Below, one piece after another: positions 7,859-15,977 of a stretch of 64,000 bases of DNA. Under the pieces are notes generated by a model that ran no database searches, was not told where the DNA came from, and worked only from the letters and a program-made list of their open reading frames with translations. Source of the DNA: Candidatus Tumulicola sp. GTDB taxonomy: Bacteria > Vulcanimicrobiota > Vulcanimicrobiia > Vulcanimicrobiales > Vulcanimicrobiaceae. The position numbers were made by a program, and so were the translations under genes. The stretch lies in assembly GCA_036490475.1 (NCBI GenBank), contig DASXDT010000006.1:992001-1056000 (forward strand), given 5' to 3'. The stretch's first letter is position 1; each line of letters starts with the position of its first letter.

Positions 7859-10800
7859 GGCGTCACTTGCGGAATCGGCGGCAGCGGCTTCATGCTTGCG
7901 GCCTGCAATGCGGAGTTCGCTACCGGAATGGCATTCGATACGAAGGCATTATAGCGACCGGCGCCGTCGCGCAGCTCGCCGTTGACGCGGGCGATAAACT
8001 CGATTACCGGTTGCGTCGGAAGACCTTGCGCGCCATAGTACGCGCTCTGGACGTCTTCGCGCAACGCACCGGGCCGCTGGATACCATCTTCGTCGTTATG
8101 ATAGTCGGCCGTCAGAGAATCGAACAGCGTCTTGCGCGCGGCCAAGAAGTCGTTTAGTTTTGCGACGAGCGTCGTGTTCTGCGCTTTTTGTGCGGCTGCA
8201 AGATCGGTAGTAGCAGCTTTGGTTACGTCGTCGAGATGATTCAGCATCGTATCGACGAGCGAAAACGAGGCTTGCAGCTTCAGCCCGCTGGCAAAGATAT
8301 GCTGGTAGTCGGCTTGGGTGAGCTGCGAGCGGGGATCCGGCTTAATGACGAAGCGCCGTACGTAGGAATGCGTTCCGAGCGTTAGGCGAACGGAATACGA
8401 GCCGGGTGGCACGCCCGGACCCGAGTCCGGTCCTTGGTAACGCTCGCGCGCCGCACCCAGCCACTTCACCGGGCCGTCGACGCCGAAGCTCCACACATAT
8501 CGGTTGAGTCCGGCTTTATTTGTCACGTACGGCTCATCTTTACCGTGGATCTTGTGGGTTCCCGAAATCGTGCGGATCGTACGGCCCGTCGAGTTGAGGA
8601 ATTCGATTTTCGGCGGCGCCGTTTGTGGCTGTGTTTGATAGAACGTGACGACGACGCCGTAGGCCGGATTGTCGGCCGCGTAATTGGTGTAGGTGCCTTC
8701 GTCGTATTCGTGCAGCGACCACTCGTATGACGGGCGGGGCGCAAAGAGCCACGTGCCGTGCGCGACGGCTTGCTGCAGTTCTTGCACCGGGCTCATGTCG
8801 TCCATGATATACACCGCGCGTCCGTGTGTCGCGATCACGAGATCGTTCGCTTGCTTTTGCATGCGGATATCGTGGACTGAAACGGGTGGTAGATCGTTGC
8901 GAAACGCTTGCCAGTGTGCGCCGGCTTCGAACGAGATAAAGATCCCTTGTTCGGTTCCGAGATAGACGATGTTTCGATTGCGAATGTCCGGTCGAATCGA
9001 ACGGACCCACTCGCCGGCCGGCAATCCATCGACGATTTTGGTCCAATGCTTTCCGTAATCACGGGTGACGAACGCGTACGGCGCGGCGTCGCCCGTATAA
9101 TGACCGTCGGCGATCGCGTACACGGTTCCGTCGTCGAGCGTCGACGGAGCGACGGTCGCAAAACGGCCGTACGTTGGCGCGCCCGGCGGCGTCACGTTTT
9201 TCCAATGTTTGCCGTCGTCGAGCGTCATCTGCACGAGACCATCGTCGGTGCCGACCCAAATCTCGCCTCGGCGCACGGTCGATCCCTCGATATCGAGGAT
9301 CGTGTCGCTAAATTCGGCGCCCGAGACGTCGTGCGTGATCGGCCCGCCGGACGGCGCCTGATGCGCCTTTTCGTTCCGCGTGAGATCGGGACTGATGACG
9401 GTCCAGGAGCGGCCACGATCGCTCGTCTGAAAGAGCACGTTACCGCCATACCAAGCGATATGCGGATTCCACGGAGCAAAACCGATCGGTGATTCCCAGT
9501 TAAAGCGAAACTTGCTGGTACGCAGATCGAAGCCTTCTACCGAGTTTTGCAGATACGGGGCTGCCGACCATCCGTCTTGCGTTACGCGGTTGAACACCAC
9601 CAACGATCCGTTTTCGGAGTCCGACCAGATCCAGTTGGAATCGTCGGGCTCGGGAATACCCCATTCTCCGTCGCCCCCGACCGTTACGATCCACTCTTTA
9701 TTTTGAATGCCGCTCGAATCGAGAGAATTCGACGGACCGCACCAGCCGTTGTTGTCTTGCAACCCGGCGCAGACGGTGTACGGATTATCGTTTCCGAGGC
9801 CGACGCGATACACTTGTCCGATTGGAACGTTGGCCGAAAAGAACCAGTTGTCGCCGCCGTCGAGCGTGAGGGCGTACCCACCGTCTTCGCCGACGATAAT
9901 CCGTGACGGATCGTTTGGAGCGATCCAAATAGCGTGGTAGTCCACGTGAACGGTGTCGGCGATTTCTTTGAACGTCTTGCCACCGTCGGTACTTTCCGAA
10001 AGCGCTTCGGAAACACCGTACACGCGATCCGCATTTTTAGGATCGACTGCAATATGGCTGAAGTAAAACGGGCGTTGGTCGACGAGCGTGTCCTTGCTGA
10101 TCATCGTCCACGTCGCGCCCGCGTCGTCCGAACGCCACAGAATACCCTTGGCCGATTCGATTAACGCGTACACGCGATTGGGGTTGCTTGGAGCGACGGC
10201 TAACCCGATGCGTCCGACGGGGTTGGCGGGAAGGCCCGAGCCCGTCAGTTTCGTCCAACTGGCTCCGCCGTCAGTCGACTTGTACAAGCCGTCGTGGTCG
10301 CCGCCGCTTTGAAACGTCCAGGGCTGCCGGCGGAATTCCCATAGGCCCGCATACAGAATGCTGGGATTCTGTGGATCCATCGCGATATCGGAGATACCGC
10401 TCTTGGGACCTTCGTAGAGCGTTTGCTTCCATGTCTTGCCGCCGTCGTTGGTAACGTAGATGCCGCGTTGGTCGCTGTCGGCAAAAACATCGCCGAGCGC
10501 CCCGACGACTACGTGGTTGTGATCGCGCGGGTCGACGACGATTTTCGAAATATACTTCGTACCGCGAAGGCCCAGGTTAGTCCACGTGTCTCCGCCGTCG
10601 GTCGTCTTATATACGCCGTCGCCGTACGAGACGTCGTTGCGCGGATTCGTTTCGCCGGTTCCGACCCAAACGGTCTTGTCGTCCGTCGGATCGATCGTTA
10701 CGGCACCGATGGCCGCGACGGATTGCTTATCGAAAACGGGATCCCACGTCTGGCCGCTGTTTTCCGACTTCCAAACGCCGCCGCCGGCGCTGCCGATGTA

Positions 10801-11091
10801 ATACAGTTTTGAATTTGTTGCAGATCCCGCGACCGCGGACACCCGCCCGCCGCCCGCTGCCGGGCCGATTTCACGCCACTGCATGTTGCCGAAGGGTGGT
10901 CCGGGAGTTGGCGTAGCTGTCGGTACGGGCGTCGGAGCGGCGGGCTTGGGCGGTTTCGGTGCGACGAGCGCGGGCGAGGCCACCGGCGATGACTGGGGTG
11001 CCGGCGAGGCGGCCGATTGAGCCTCTGCGGGAAGGCGGAATGTCAACGCCGCTGCGAGGCCGATGACGAAAGCGAACGGGCGATAGGTCAT
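7855..11091 (-). CDS. exported Asp-box (BNR/sortilin-like) beta-propeller protein
   Basis: 1078 residues with an N-terminal signal peptide (cleavage near AEAQ, residue ~25) and a Pro/Ala/Thr linker (about 37-68). A long run of Asp-box motifs follows, for example SENSGQTW, TTDGGDTW, TNDGGKTW, STDGGASW, SDDAGATW, STDGGKTF, TLDGGDNW and TSDRGRSW, spread over residues ~100-760, as in VPS10/sortilin-like ten-bladed propellers. A C-terminal region (~790-1078) with beta and helical parts ends the protein. The family is often labelled glycosyl hydrolase, but no sialidase active-site arginine triad is evident, so a binding or scaffold role outside the inner membrane is as likely. ATGA overlaps link it to both neighbours. 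Confidence 0.8.
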   Translation of the reverse strand: MTYRPFAFVIGLAAALTFRLPAEAQSAASPAPQSSPVASPALVAPKPPKPAAPTPVPTATPTPGPPFGNMQWREIGPAAGGGRVSAVAGSATNSKLYYIGSAGGGVWKSENSGQTWDPVFDKQSVAAIGAVTIDPTDDKTVWVGTGETNPRNDVSYGDGVYKTTDGGDTWTNLGLRGTKYISKIVVDPRDHNHVVVGALGDVFADSDQRGIYVTNDGGKTWKQTLYEGPKSGISDIAMDPQNPSILYAGLWEFRRQPWTFQSGGDHDGLYKSTDGGASWTKLTGSGLPANPVGRIGLAVAPSNPNRVYALIESAKGILWRSDDAGATWTMISKDTLVDQRPFYFSHIAVDPKNADRVYGVSEALSESTDGGKTFKEIADTVHVDYHAIWIAPNDPSRIIVGEDGGYALTLDGGDNWFFSANVPIGQVYRVGLGNDNPYTVCAGLQDNNGWCGPSNSLDSSGIQNKEWIVTVGGDGEWGIPEPDDSNWIWSDSENGSLVVFNRVTQDGWSAAPYLQNSVEGFDLRTSKFRFNWESPIGFAPWNPHIAWYGGNVLFQTSDRGRSWTVISPDLTRNEKAHQAPSGGPITHDVSGAEFSDTILDIEGSTVRRGEIWVGTDDGLVQMTLDDGKHWKNVTPPGAPTYGRFATVAPSTLDDGTVYAIADGHYTGDAAPYAFVTRDYGKHWTKIVDGLPAGEWVRSIRPDIRNRNIVYLGTEQGIFISFEAGAHWQAFRNDLPPVSVHDIRMQKQANDLVIATHGRAVYIMDDMSPVQELQQAVAHGTWLFAPRPSYEWSLHEYDEGTYTNYAADNPAYGVVVTFYQTQPQTAPPKIEFLNSTGRTIRTISGTHKIHGKDEPYVTNKAGLNRYVWSFGVDGPVKWLGAARERYQGPDSGPGVPPGSYSVRLTLGTHSYVRRFVIKPDPRSQLTQADYQHIFASGLKLQASFSLVDTMLNHLDDVTKAATTDLAAAQKAQNTTLVAKLNDFLAARKTLFDSLTADYHNDEDGIQRPGALREDVQSAYYGAQGLPTQPVIEFIARVNGELRDGAGRYNAFVSNAIPVANSALQAASMKPLPPIPQVTP

Positions 11092-11537
11092 GGGTTGCCT
11101 ACGATCGGTGATTCTTGCGCCGACACGGCCTGCCAGATCGTGCCGCGACGAATGAAGACGTCGGTAAAACGGACGCGTTCGGTCGGATGATGCGAGTGCG
11201 TAATCGAATTGACGCCGTGAACGATCGCCACATTGGAGACAAAATCGACCGTTTGAGCGGTGGCTTTCATCGTGAACGCTTCTTTCTTCGTCGCCGCCAG
11301 CTCCTGAGCGCGGTAGAGTAGTTTGCCGTCTGCGGTAATATGCGTGAATTCGGGGTCGTGACTGAGGATCGCGTCGACCGTTCGACGGTCACCCGCGACG
11401 ATGGCCGTCAGCCAGCGGCCCTCTTGGGCCAGAACGGCTTGCGCATCGGGCGACGCATCGGCTCGCGCCGGCGCCGGAACAAGGGATGCGATGAAAACAA
11501 TGACGCTACACAGCGTCGCAATCGAAAATCGCTGCAT
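11088..11537 (-). CDS. secreted NTF2-like (DUF4440) protein
   Basis: 149 residues with a signal peptide (MQRFSIATLCSVIVFIASLV, cleavage near ARA-DA at ~26-27). The mature part has the DUF4440/SnoaL-like order: a first helix (AVLAQEGRWLTAIVAGDRRTVDAIL), DPEFTHITADGKL, and a late strand TIWQAVSAQES. NTF2-like domains are small cones that bind ligands or act as isomerases; the function here is unknown. It is the first gene of the minus-strand chain and overlaps the propeller gene by 4 nt. Confidence 0.75.
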   Translation of the reverse strand: MQRFSIATLCSVIVFIASLVPAPARADASPDAQAVLAQEGRWLTAIVAGDRRTVDAILSHDPEFTHITADGKLLYRAQELAATKKEAFTMKATAQTVDFVSNVAIVHGVNSITHSHHPTERVRFTDVFIRRGTIWQAVSAQESPIVGNP

Positions 11538-11615
11538 GCCGGGCCGTTCGGGGGGATGCCATAGGGGTACCTCCGCCGAGCAAGTTACCAGGGCGCCGGC
11601 GCCGTATTGAGCGTC

Positions 11616-12116
11616 ATGCAGACTTTTCGGAACGTTGCCGCTGTCGCTCTATCCGTCGTTGCGTTCGCGCTTCCCGGAGCGGCTCGCGCCGCCGGGCAGT
11701 TAACCGGACCAATGGCGTCGCTGAACGCGAAGGCCGGAACATGGACGTGCGCGACGACCGTTCCCGCGATGGGCGGGCGTCCAAGTCGCGTCGACACGGT
11801 AACGCTCGCACTCGAAGTGGCCCCGGCAAACACCTTGCACGACCACATTACCGGAGCGGACTATTCCGGTGACGATTATTTTGGATACAGTGACGATGCT
11901 AAGGTGTACTGGAGCGTTAGCGATGACAATAGCGGAACGCATGGCGCCGCAACGTCGACCGACGGGCGAACCTTTACCGGCACGAACACGATGGGTCCGA
12001 TCCAAATGAGCGGCAAAATAACGTATACGCTGACCGGCGACTCGCATCTTACCGTTCATGAAGTGCTATCCGTCCATGGCACGGACGTGCCGATCGATAG
12101 CGACTGCCACAAGTAG
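11616..12116 (+). CDS. secreted hypothetical protein
   Basis: 166 residues from ATG 11616; a TTG at 11607 is in frame but would lengthen the n-region needlessly. The signal peptide is MQTFRNVAAVALSVVAFALP with cleavage after ARA (~26). The mature protein is all-beta in style with repeated Thr/Gly strands and two cysteines, one near the mature N terminus (TWTCATT) and one at the C terminus (DSDCHK), which could form a disulfide. This resembles DUF1579-like periplasmic proteins, but I assign no family. It is followed 7 nt later by the GNAT gene. Confidence 0.65.
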   Translation: MQTFRNVAAVALSVVAFALPGAARAAGQLTGPMASLNAKAGTWTCATTVPAMGGRPSRVDTVTLALEVAPANTLHDHITGADYSGDDYFGYSDDAKVYWSVSDDNSGTHGAATSTDGRTFTGTNTMGPIQMSGKITYTLTGDSHLTVHEVLSVHGTDVPIDSDCHK

Positions 12117-12123
12117 GAGACCG

Positions 12124-12600
12124 GTGAATCTTCGCAGCTGTGGCGAAGACGATTGGGTGGCGTGGCGTGCGGTGCGGTTAGCCGCGCTCACCGAAGCGCC
12201 GTACGCATTTGGCTCCACGCTGGCGGATTGGCGCGATGCAACCGAAGAGCGTTGGCGCCAACGCTTGCGCAGCGTTCCCTGTAATATGGTCGTTGCAATT
12301 GACGGTGTCGACGTTGGAATGGCTAGCGGTTTCCCCGAGGAAGGCAACGTGCTGCTCATCTCGATGTGGGTTGCACCATCCGCGCGAGGGCACGGCGTCG
12401 GCGACCGGCTCATCGAGTCGGTCACCGAATGGGCGCGCGAACTCGGCGTTCCGGCCGTCGACTTGGACGTCGTCGAGAGTAACTTACCCGCTATCGCTTT
12501 GTATCGGCGCAACGGTTTTGTCGACGCGGGTCCCAGCACGCACGATCAGATCGAAGGCGTACCGCAGCGGCGGATGATCTTCTACTTCGGTCGCGACTAG
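12124..12600 (+). CDS. GNAT-family N-acetyltransferase
   Basis: 158 residues from GTG 12124, preceded by an AGGAG ribosome binding site at 12115-12119 that overlaps the previous stop. GNAT motif A is clear: LISMWVAPSARGHGVGDRLI, with the acetyl-CoA-binding R/Q-x-x-G-x-G/A pattern RGHGVG. Motif B follows (DLDVVESNLPAIALYRRNGF). The acceptor is unknown; RimI-like or small-molecule acetylation are both possible. The stop TAG shares the CTAG at 12597-12600 with the stop of the convergent channel gene. Confidence 0.85.
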   Translation: MNLRSCGEDDWVAWRAVRLAALTEAPYAFGSTLADWRDATEERWRQRLRSVPCNMVVAIDGVDVGMASGFPEEGNVLLISMWVAPSARGHGVGDRLIESVTEWARELGVPAVDLDVVESNLPAIALYRRNGFVDAGPSTHDQIEGVPQRRMIFYFGRD

Positions 12601-13277
12601 CGGTCGCGCGGTTTCGGTCCCGACTGCCCATCGTTTGCGTATCGGTTTGCTAGCGTATTACCGATGATGCCGATACAAAGAACGCCGCCGACGAAGAGGA
12701 GGCCACAAATAACGTTACCGGTGTACGTGCTCGGACGGCTGCTGCCAAGCGTTAATGCGTATCCGACGGTCATGGCCAACGCATCGAGGTAATTCTTCAC
12801 CGGAGAATTGCCGGCCTGCGCTTCTACCGCGAAGAGCATCGCTGCTGCCAATGGAACGATCAGCACGTAAATCCAGGCTAAATACATCGCATTGTTGCGT
12901 GCGTTGGCGAGCCGTTCGAGCAACAGTGCGGTTCTCCACGATGCGTACCCGAGGCGAAAGAGCCGTGCGAACGCAAATCCGGTAAGGTACGGAACAACGG
13001 TCAGCAGCGAGACGATGTCGAGAACGATCAGGGCGTAAAAACTGAAGCGTCGCTCGCGTACGAACAGCAGGCGGCTCGTTATCTCGAGCACCAAGATTGC
13101 CGCCATGCACGCCTCGACGACACCCGACGCTGGCGAAGCGACCAATCCAATATAGCCGTCGTTCCACGCGCCCGCGAACACGAAGAGATAGGAAACGACG
13201 ACGACCACAACTTCGTGTGCGATCCCCTGCGAGTTGATAAAATCGTCGAGCCGCCGTCGAAACGCATCCCATCGCAT
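12597..13277 (-). CDS. voltage-gated potassium channel-like protein with altered selectivity filter
   Basis: 226 residues. The order matches a six-helix cation channel: hydrophobic segments at about 22-38, 52-73 and 79-98, an S4-like arginine-bearing helix (RLFRLGYASWRTALLLERL, 105-123), S5 at 131-152, a pore loop and S6 at 185-210. The pore reads AMTVGYALTLG with TVGYA at 170-174, where classical K+ channels have TVGYGD. The filter backbone is thus mostly kept but the last Gly-Asp is lost. There is no cytoplasmic RCK or cNMP domain. Selectivity may be changed or the channel may be a modified voltage-sensor protein. Confidence 0.7.
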   Translation of the reverse strand: MRWDAFRRRLDDFINSQGIAHEVVVVVVSYLFVFAGAWNDGYIGLVASPASGVVEACMAAILVLEITSRLLFVRERRFSFYALIVLDIVSLLTVVPYLTGFAFARLFRLGYASWRTALLLERLANARNNAMYLAWIYVLIVPLAAAMLFAVEAQAGNSPVKNYLDALAMTVGYALTLGSSRPSTYTGNVICGLLFVGGVLCIGIIGNTLANRYANDGQSGPKPRDR

Positions 13278-13353
13278 GTCAGTGCCGGTGATACGCTGAC
13301 CGCTTGCGGCCGCCCTTGACGCAGAACGTCACCCTCCGGCCCGGCTGCGCGCT

Positions 13354-13857
13354 ATGAGAGCTATGACCTCGATCTCAGCCTATGCCCGGGCAGCGGTGCT
13401 AGCCGGTCTCGCCGGCAACGTGGCGATCAGCGTGTATCTGGCGATCGCGCTCCGGCTCCTTTTCCACACCAAGCCGATGCTGCTGTTCCAGTGGGATGCC
13501 TCCAACATCGTCGGGAGTTCGGCGTACGCGGGTGGAGTTTGGTCGGCGTTGCTCGGTTTTGTCTTCGATTGTATCGTCGCGATCTGTTGGGCGGCGATCT
13601 TTGCCGCGATCTACCAAACCGTTCCGGCGGTGCGGCGATCGCCGGCAGTCGCCGGCATGTTGTTCGGTGTTATCGTCATGCTCGTAATGATCGACATCGT
13701 CGTCCCACTCGGCCGCGCCCAGCACGCGGCACAACATGCGGCAACGCTCCTGAACACCGCCGTGGCGCACGTTGTCTTTTTCGGATTGCCGGTAGCGCTC
13801 ACCGTCGCTGCAGTGCTCGGCTCGGAGCGGTCGGGTCCGCCGGGCGAGCGTTTGTAG
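13354..13857 (+). CDS. four-helix membrane protein of unknown function
   Basis: 167 residues (start ATG 13354; ATG 13363 is an alternative). Four hydrophobic segments at about 13-36, 58-83, 97-117 and 135-156 make it an integral membrane protein. The loop between helices 3 and 4 carries several His (RAQHAAQHAATLL). No family is recognised. It is followed by the amidohydrolase gene after 31 nt and could be in the same unit. Confidence 0.6.
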   Translation: MRAMTSISAYARAAVLAGLAGNVAISVYLAIALRLLFHTKPMLLFQWDASNIVGSSAYAGGVWSALLGFVFDCIVAICWAAIFAAIYQTVPAVRRSPAVAGMLFGVIVMLVMIDIVVPLGRAQHAAQHAATLLNTAVAHVVFFGLPVALTVAAVLGSERSGPPGERL

Positions 13858-13888
13858 GTTCGGCCGGACGCGCGCGGAAGGTCGCTAT

Positions 13889-15172
13889 ATGGCCGAGCGA
13901 CACTCTGCGACGCTGTTCGAAAACGTGCGTGTATTCACCGGCGCCGACGAACTGTCGCCGCCGTCGAGCGTGCTGATTGCCGGCAATTGCATCGAGCGTA
14001 TCGGACACGATCTGATCGGCGATTCTTACGATGACGTCGACGTCATCGACGGCGCAGGCCGAACGCTAATTCCCGGCCTGATCGACGCACACTGGCATAG
14101 CATGTGGGCGACGGTTCCGATGCAAGTGCTGATGACGTCGGATACGGGCTATATCAATTTGCTCGCTGCGCATACCGCGGAAGAGACGCTGATGCGCGGT
14201 TTTACAACCGTGCGCGATGCCGGCGGCCCCGTCTTCGGTCTCAAACGCGCGATCGACGGCGGCGTCGTACCGGGTCCTCGCATCTACCCGTCGGGTGCGT
14301 TGATTTCGCAGACATCGGGGCACGGCGATTTTCGTATGCCGTGGGACGTTCCACGTGCCGCCGGCGGACAACCGACACACATGGAACGCGAGGGGCACAT
14401 CGCGATCGCGGACAGCCCCGACGAAGTGCGCTTGCGGGCGCGAGAACAATTGCGGTTGGGAGCCACGCAGATCAAACTCATGGCCGGCGGCGGCGTCATG
14501 TCGCCGCACGATCCGCTCGACTCGACGCAGTTCACACCGTCCGAAATGCGCGCAGCCGTCGAAGCCGCAGAAAATTGGAATACGTACGTGATGGTGCACG
14601 CGTACACACCGCGCGCCATTCGGCAGGCAGTCGACGCCGGCGTCCGCTGTATCGAACATGGCCAGATGATCGACGAATCGACCGCCGAACTGTTGGCGCG
14701 CCGCGAGATTTGGCTGAGCTTACAGCCGTTTCTCGCCGACGAAGATTCGGTAGCGACGCTGAGCCCGCAGGGACATGCCAAACAACGCGAGATGACGCAC
14801 GGAACGGCCACGGCATACGAGCTTGCAAAGCGATACGGAATCAAAACGGCCTTCGGTACCGATACGCTGTTCGAAGCGAAAACCGCCGCGCGACAGGGCG
14901 CGCAGTTGACGAAACTGTTGCAGTGGTATAAACCGGCTCAGATACTCACGATGGCGACGCGCGATAACGCAGAGCTTCTGGCCATGTGCGGCCCGCGCAA
15001 TCCGTACGCCGGCAAGCTCGGGGTTATCGAAGAGGGTGCGCTGGCCGACCTTCTATTGGTCGACGGGGACCCGCTCGCCAATCTGCGGCTGATCGAGGAC
15101 CCGTCGCGCAATTTCGTAACGATCGTCAAAGACGGAATCGTCCACAAAGATCTCAGCGGCCCGGAGCGATAA
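13889..15172 (+). CDS. metal-dependent amidohydrolase (imidazolonepropionase/prolidase-like)
   Basis: 427 residues. The amidohydrolase TIM-barrel signature is complete in outline: LIPGLIDAHWHSMW carries the first HxH metal pair, IKLMAGGGVMS lies at the metal-bridging strand, VMVHAYTPRA and CIEHGQM give the next two His ligands, and FGTDT gives the terminal Asp. The C terminus (LGVIEEGALADLLLVDGDPL) is the standard beta-sandwich return. Close relatives hydrolyse cyclic amides or Xaa-Pro dipeptides; the substrate is not deducible. No signal peptide, so cytoplasmic. DUF190 and crcB follow directly. Confidence 0.85.
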   Translation: MAERHSATLFENVRVFTGADELSPPSSVLIAGNCIERIGHDLIGDSYDDVDVIDGAGRTLIPGLIDAHWHSMWATVPMQVLMTSDTGYINLLAAHTAEETLMRGFTTVRDAGGPVFGLKRAIDGGVVPGPRIYPSGALISQTSGHGDFRMPWDVPRAAGGQPTHMEREGHIAIADSPDEVRLRAREQLRLGATQIKLMAGGGVMSPHDPLDSTQFTPSEMRAAVEAAENWNTYVMVHAYTPRAIRQAVDAGVRCIEHGQMIDESTAELLARREIWLSLQPFLADEDSVATLSPQGHAKQREMTHGTATAYELAKRYGIKTAFGTDTLFEAKTAARQGAQLTKLLQWYKPAQILTMATRDNAELLAMCGPRNPYAGKLGVIEEGALADLLLVDGDPLANLRLIEDPSRNFVTIVKDGIVHKDLSGPER

Positions 15173-15176
15173 TAAC

Positions 15177-15518
15177 GTGAAACGCGAGAGTACCGCAAAG
15201 CTCGTCCGGATATTTCTCGGTGAATCGGACCGTTGGAAGGGTCAACCGCTCTACATCGCGGTCGTCGAAGCCATGCGCGCAGCCGGATTGGCCGGCGCAA
15301 CCGTCTTCAAAGGCATCCTGGGTTTCGGCGCGCATTCGGTGATGCACGCAGCGCGCATCGTCGATCTCTCGTCGGATCTGCCGATCGTGATCGAACTGGT
15401 CGACACCGAAGAAAAGGTCGAAGCGTTTCTGCCGACGCTCGACGAGATGGTGTCGGAAGGGCTGGTAACGATCGAAAGCGTCCGCGTGATCGCATATAAG
15501 GCGGGCGAACCGAAATGA
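15177..15518 (+). CDS. DUF190 family protein
   Basis: 113 residues from GTG 15177, 5 nt after the amidohydrolase stop. It matches the DUF190 pattern: LVRIFLGESDRWKGQPLY, then GLAGATVFKGILGFG, then VIELVDTEEKVEAFLP, and a terminal VRVIAYK strand. DUF190 proteins resemble PII-like ferredoxin folds and often sit beside CrcB, as here (4-nt overlap with the next start), so a role in regulating fluoride export is inferred. No fluoride riboswitch is possible in the 4-nt gap upstream. Confidence 0.85.
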   Translation: MKRESTAKLVRIFLGESDRWKGQPLYIAVVEAMRAAGLAGATVFKGILGFGAHSVMHAARIVDLSSDLPIVIELVDTEEKVEAFLPTLDEMVSEGLVTIESVRVIAYKAGEPK

Positions 15519-15904
15519 AGCTGGGCGCATTTGCCGCGGTGGCCGCCGGCGGCGCGATCGGTTCGATGCTGCGCTACGCCATCGCAATCGTGATGGTCGA
15601 GCGACTCGGTCCCGGATTCCCGTGGCATACCGCGCTGATCAACGTTGCCGGATCGTTCTGCATCGGCGTTATCGCGGCGTACGCGCAATCCAGCACCGGT
15701 CTGTCGCCGTACGTCGGCGCGTTCCTTACCATCGGCGTTTTGGGCGGTTTTACGACCTTCTCGACGTTTAGCTTCGATACGGTGACGCTGCTTTCCGAAA
15801 GCCCGGCCCTCGCGGTCGCGTATTGTGCCGGAAGCGTCGTACTCGGAGTACTCGCGGCAATCGCCGGTTTAGCCGGCGGTCGCGCCGTGCTGCACGCCAC
15901 CTAA
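15515..15904 (+). CDS. crcB: fluoride exporter CrcB/Fluc
   Basis: 129 residues with four hydrophobic helices, the usual length for the dual-topology dimeric Fluc channel. Family motifs are present: GGAIGSMLRYA near the N terminus, LINVAGSFCIG in helix 2 (the Asn that lines the pore), and GVLGGFTTFSTFSFDT in helix 3 (the TTFSTF Phe-box and Na+-binding break). It exports fluoride through the inner membrane. It overlaps the DUF190 gene by 4 nt and is followed by a strong hairpin (15925-15953). Confidence 0.92.
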   Translation: MKLGAFAAVAAGGAIGSMLRYAIAIVMVERLGPGFPWHTALINVAGSFCIGVIAAYAQSSTGLSPYVGAFLTIGVLGGFTTFSTFSFDTVTLLSESPALAVAYCAGSVVLGVLAAIAGLAGGRAVLHAT

Positions 15905-15924
15905 GCAAGGTTTTCGCATTCAAC

Positions 15925-15953
15925 AAGACCGGAGGCGCAGCGCCCCCGGTCTT
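15925..15953. terminator. hairpin terminator between convergent crcB and phosphoesterase genes
   Basis: Two 14-nt arms, AAGACCGGAGGCGC and GCGCCCCCGGTCTT, pair with a single A-C mismatch and are separated by one base. In practice a very stable stem has a short loop at GCGCAGCGC. It lies 20 nt after crcB and 24 nt before the stop of the minus-strand phosphoesterase, so it could serve both directions. The left arm begins AA and the right arm ends TT, but there is no long T-run. Confidence 0.65.
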
Positions 15954-15977
15954 CAACGATCGTGGGGTTGACTGTGC

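Noticed and set aside
14104-14931. 275-codon plus-strand ORF inside the amidohydrolase gene
   Set aside because: Very Arg-rich out-of-frame reading of a well-supported enzyme gene.
15172-15177. Fluoride riboswitch before the DUF190-crcB pair
   Set aside because: The gap to the amidohydrolase gene is only 4 nt, so no aptamer fits there, and none was recognised inside the coding region.
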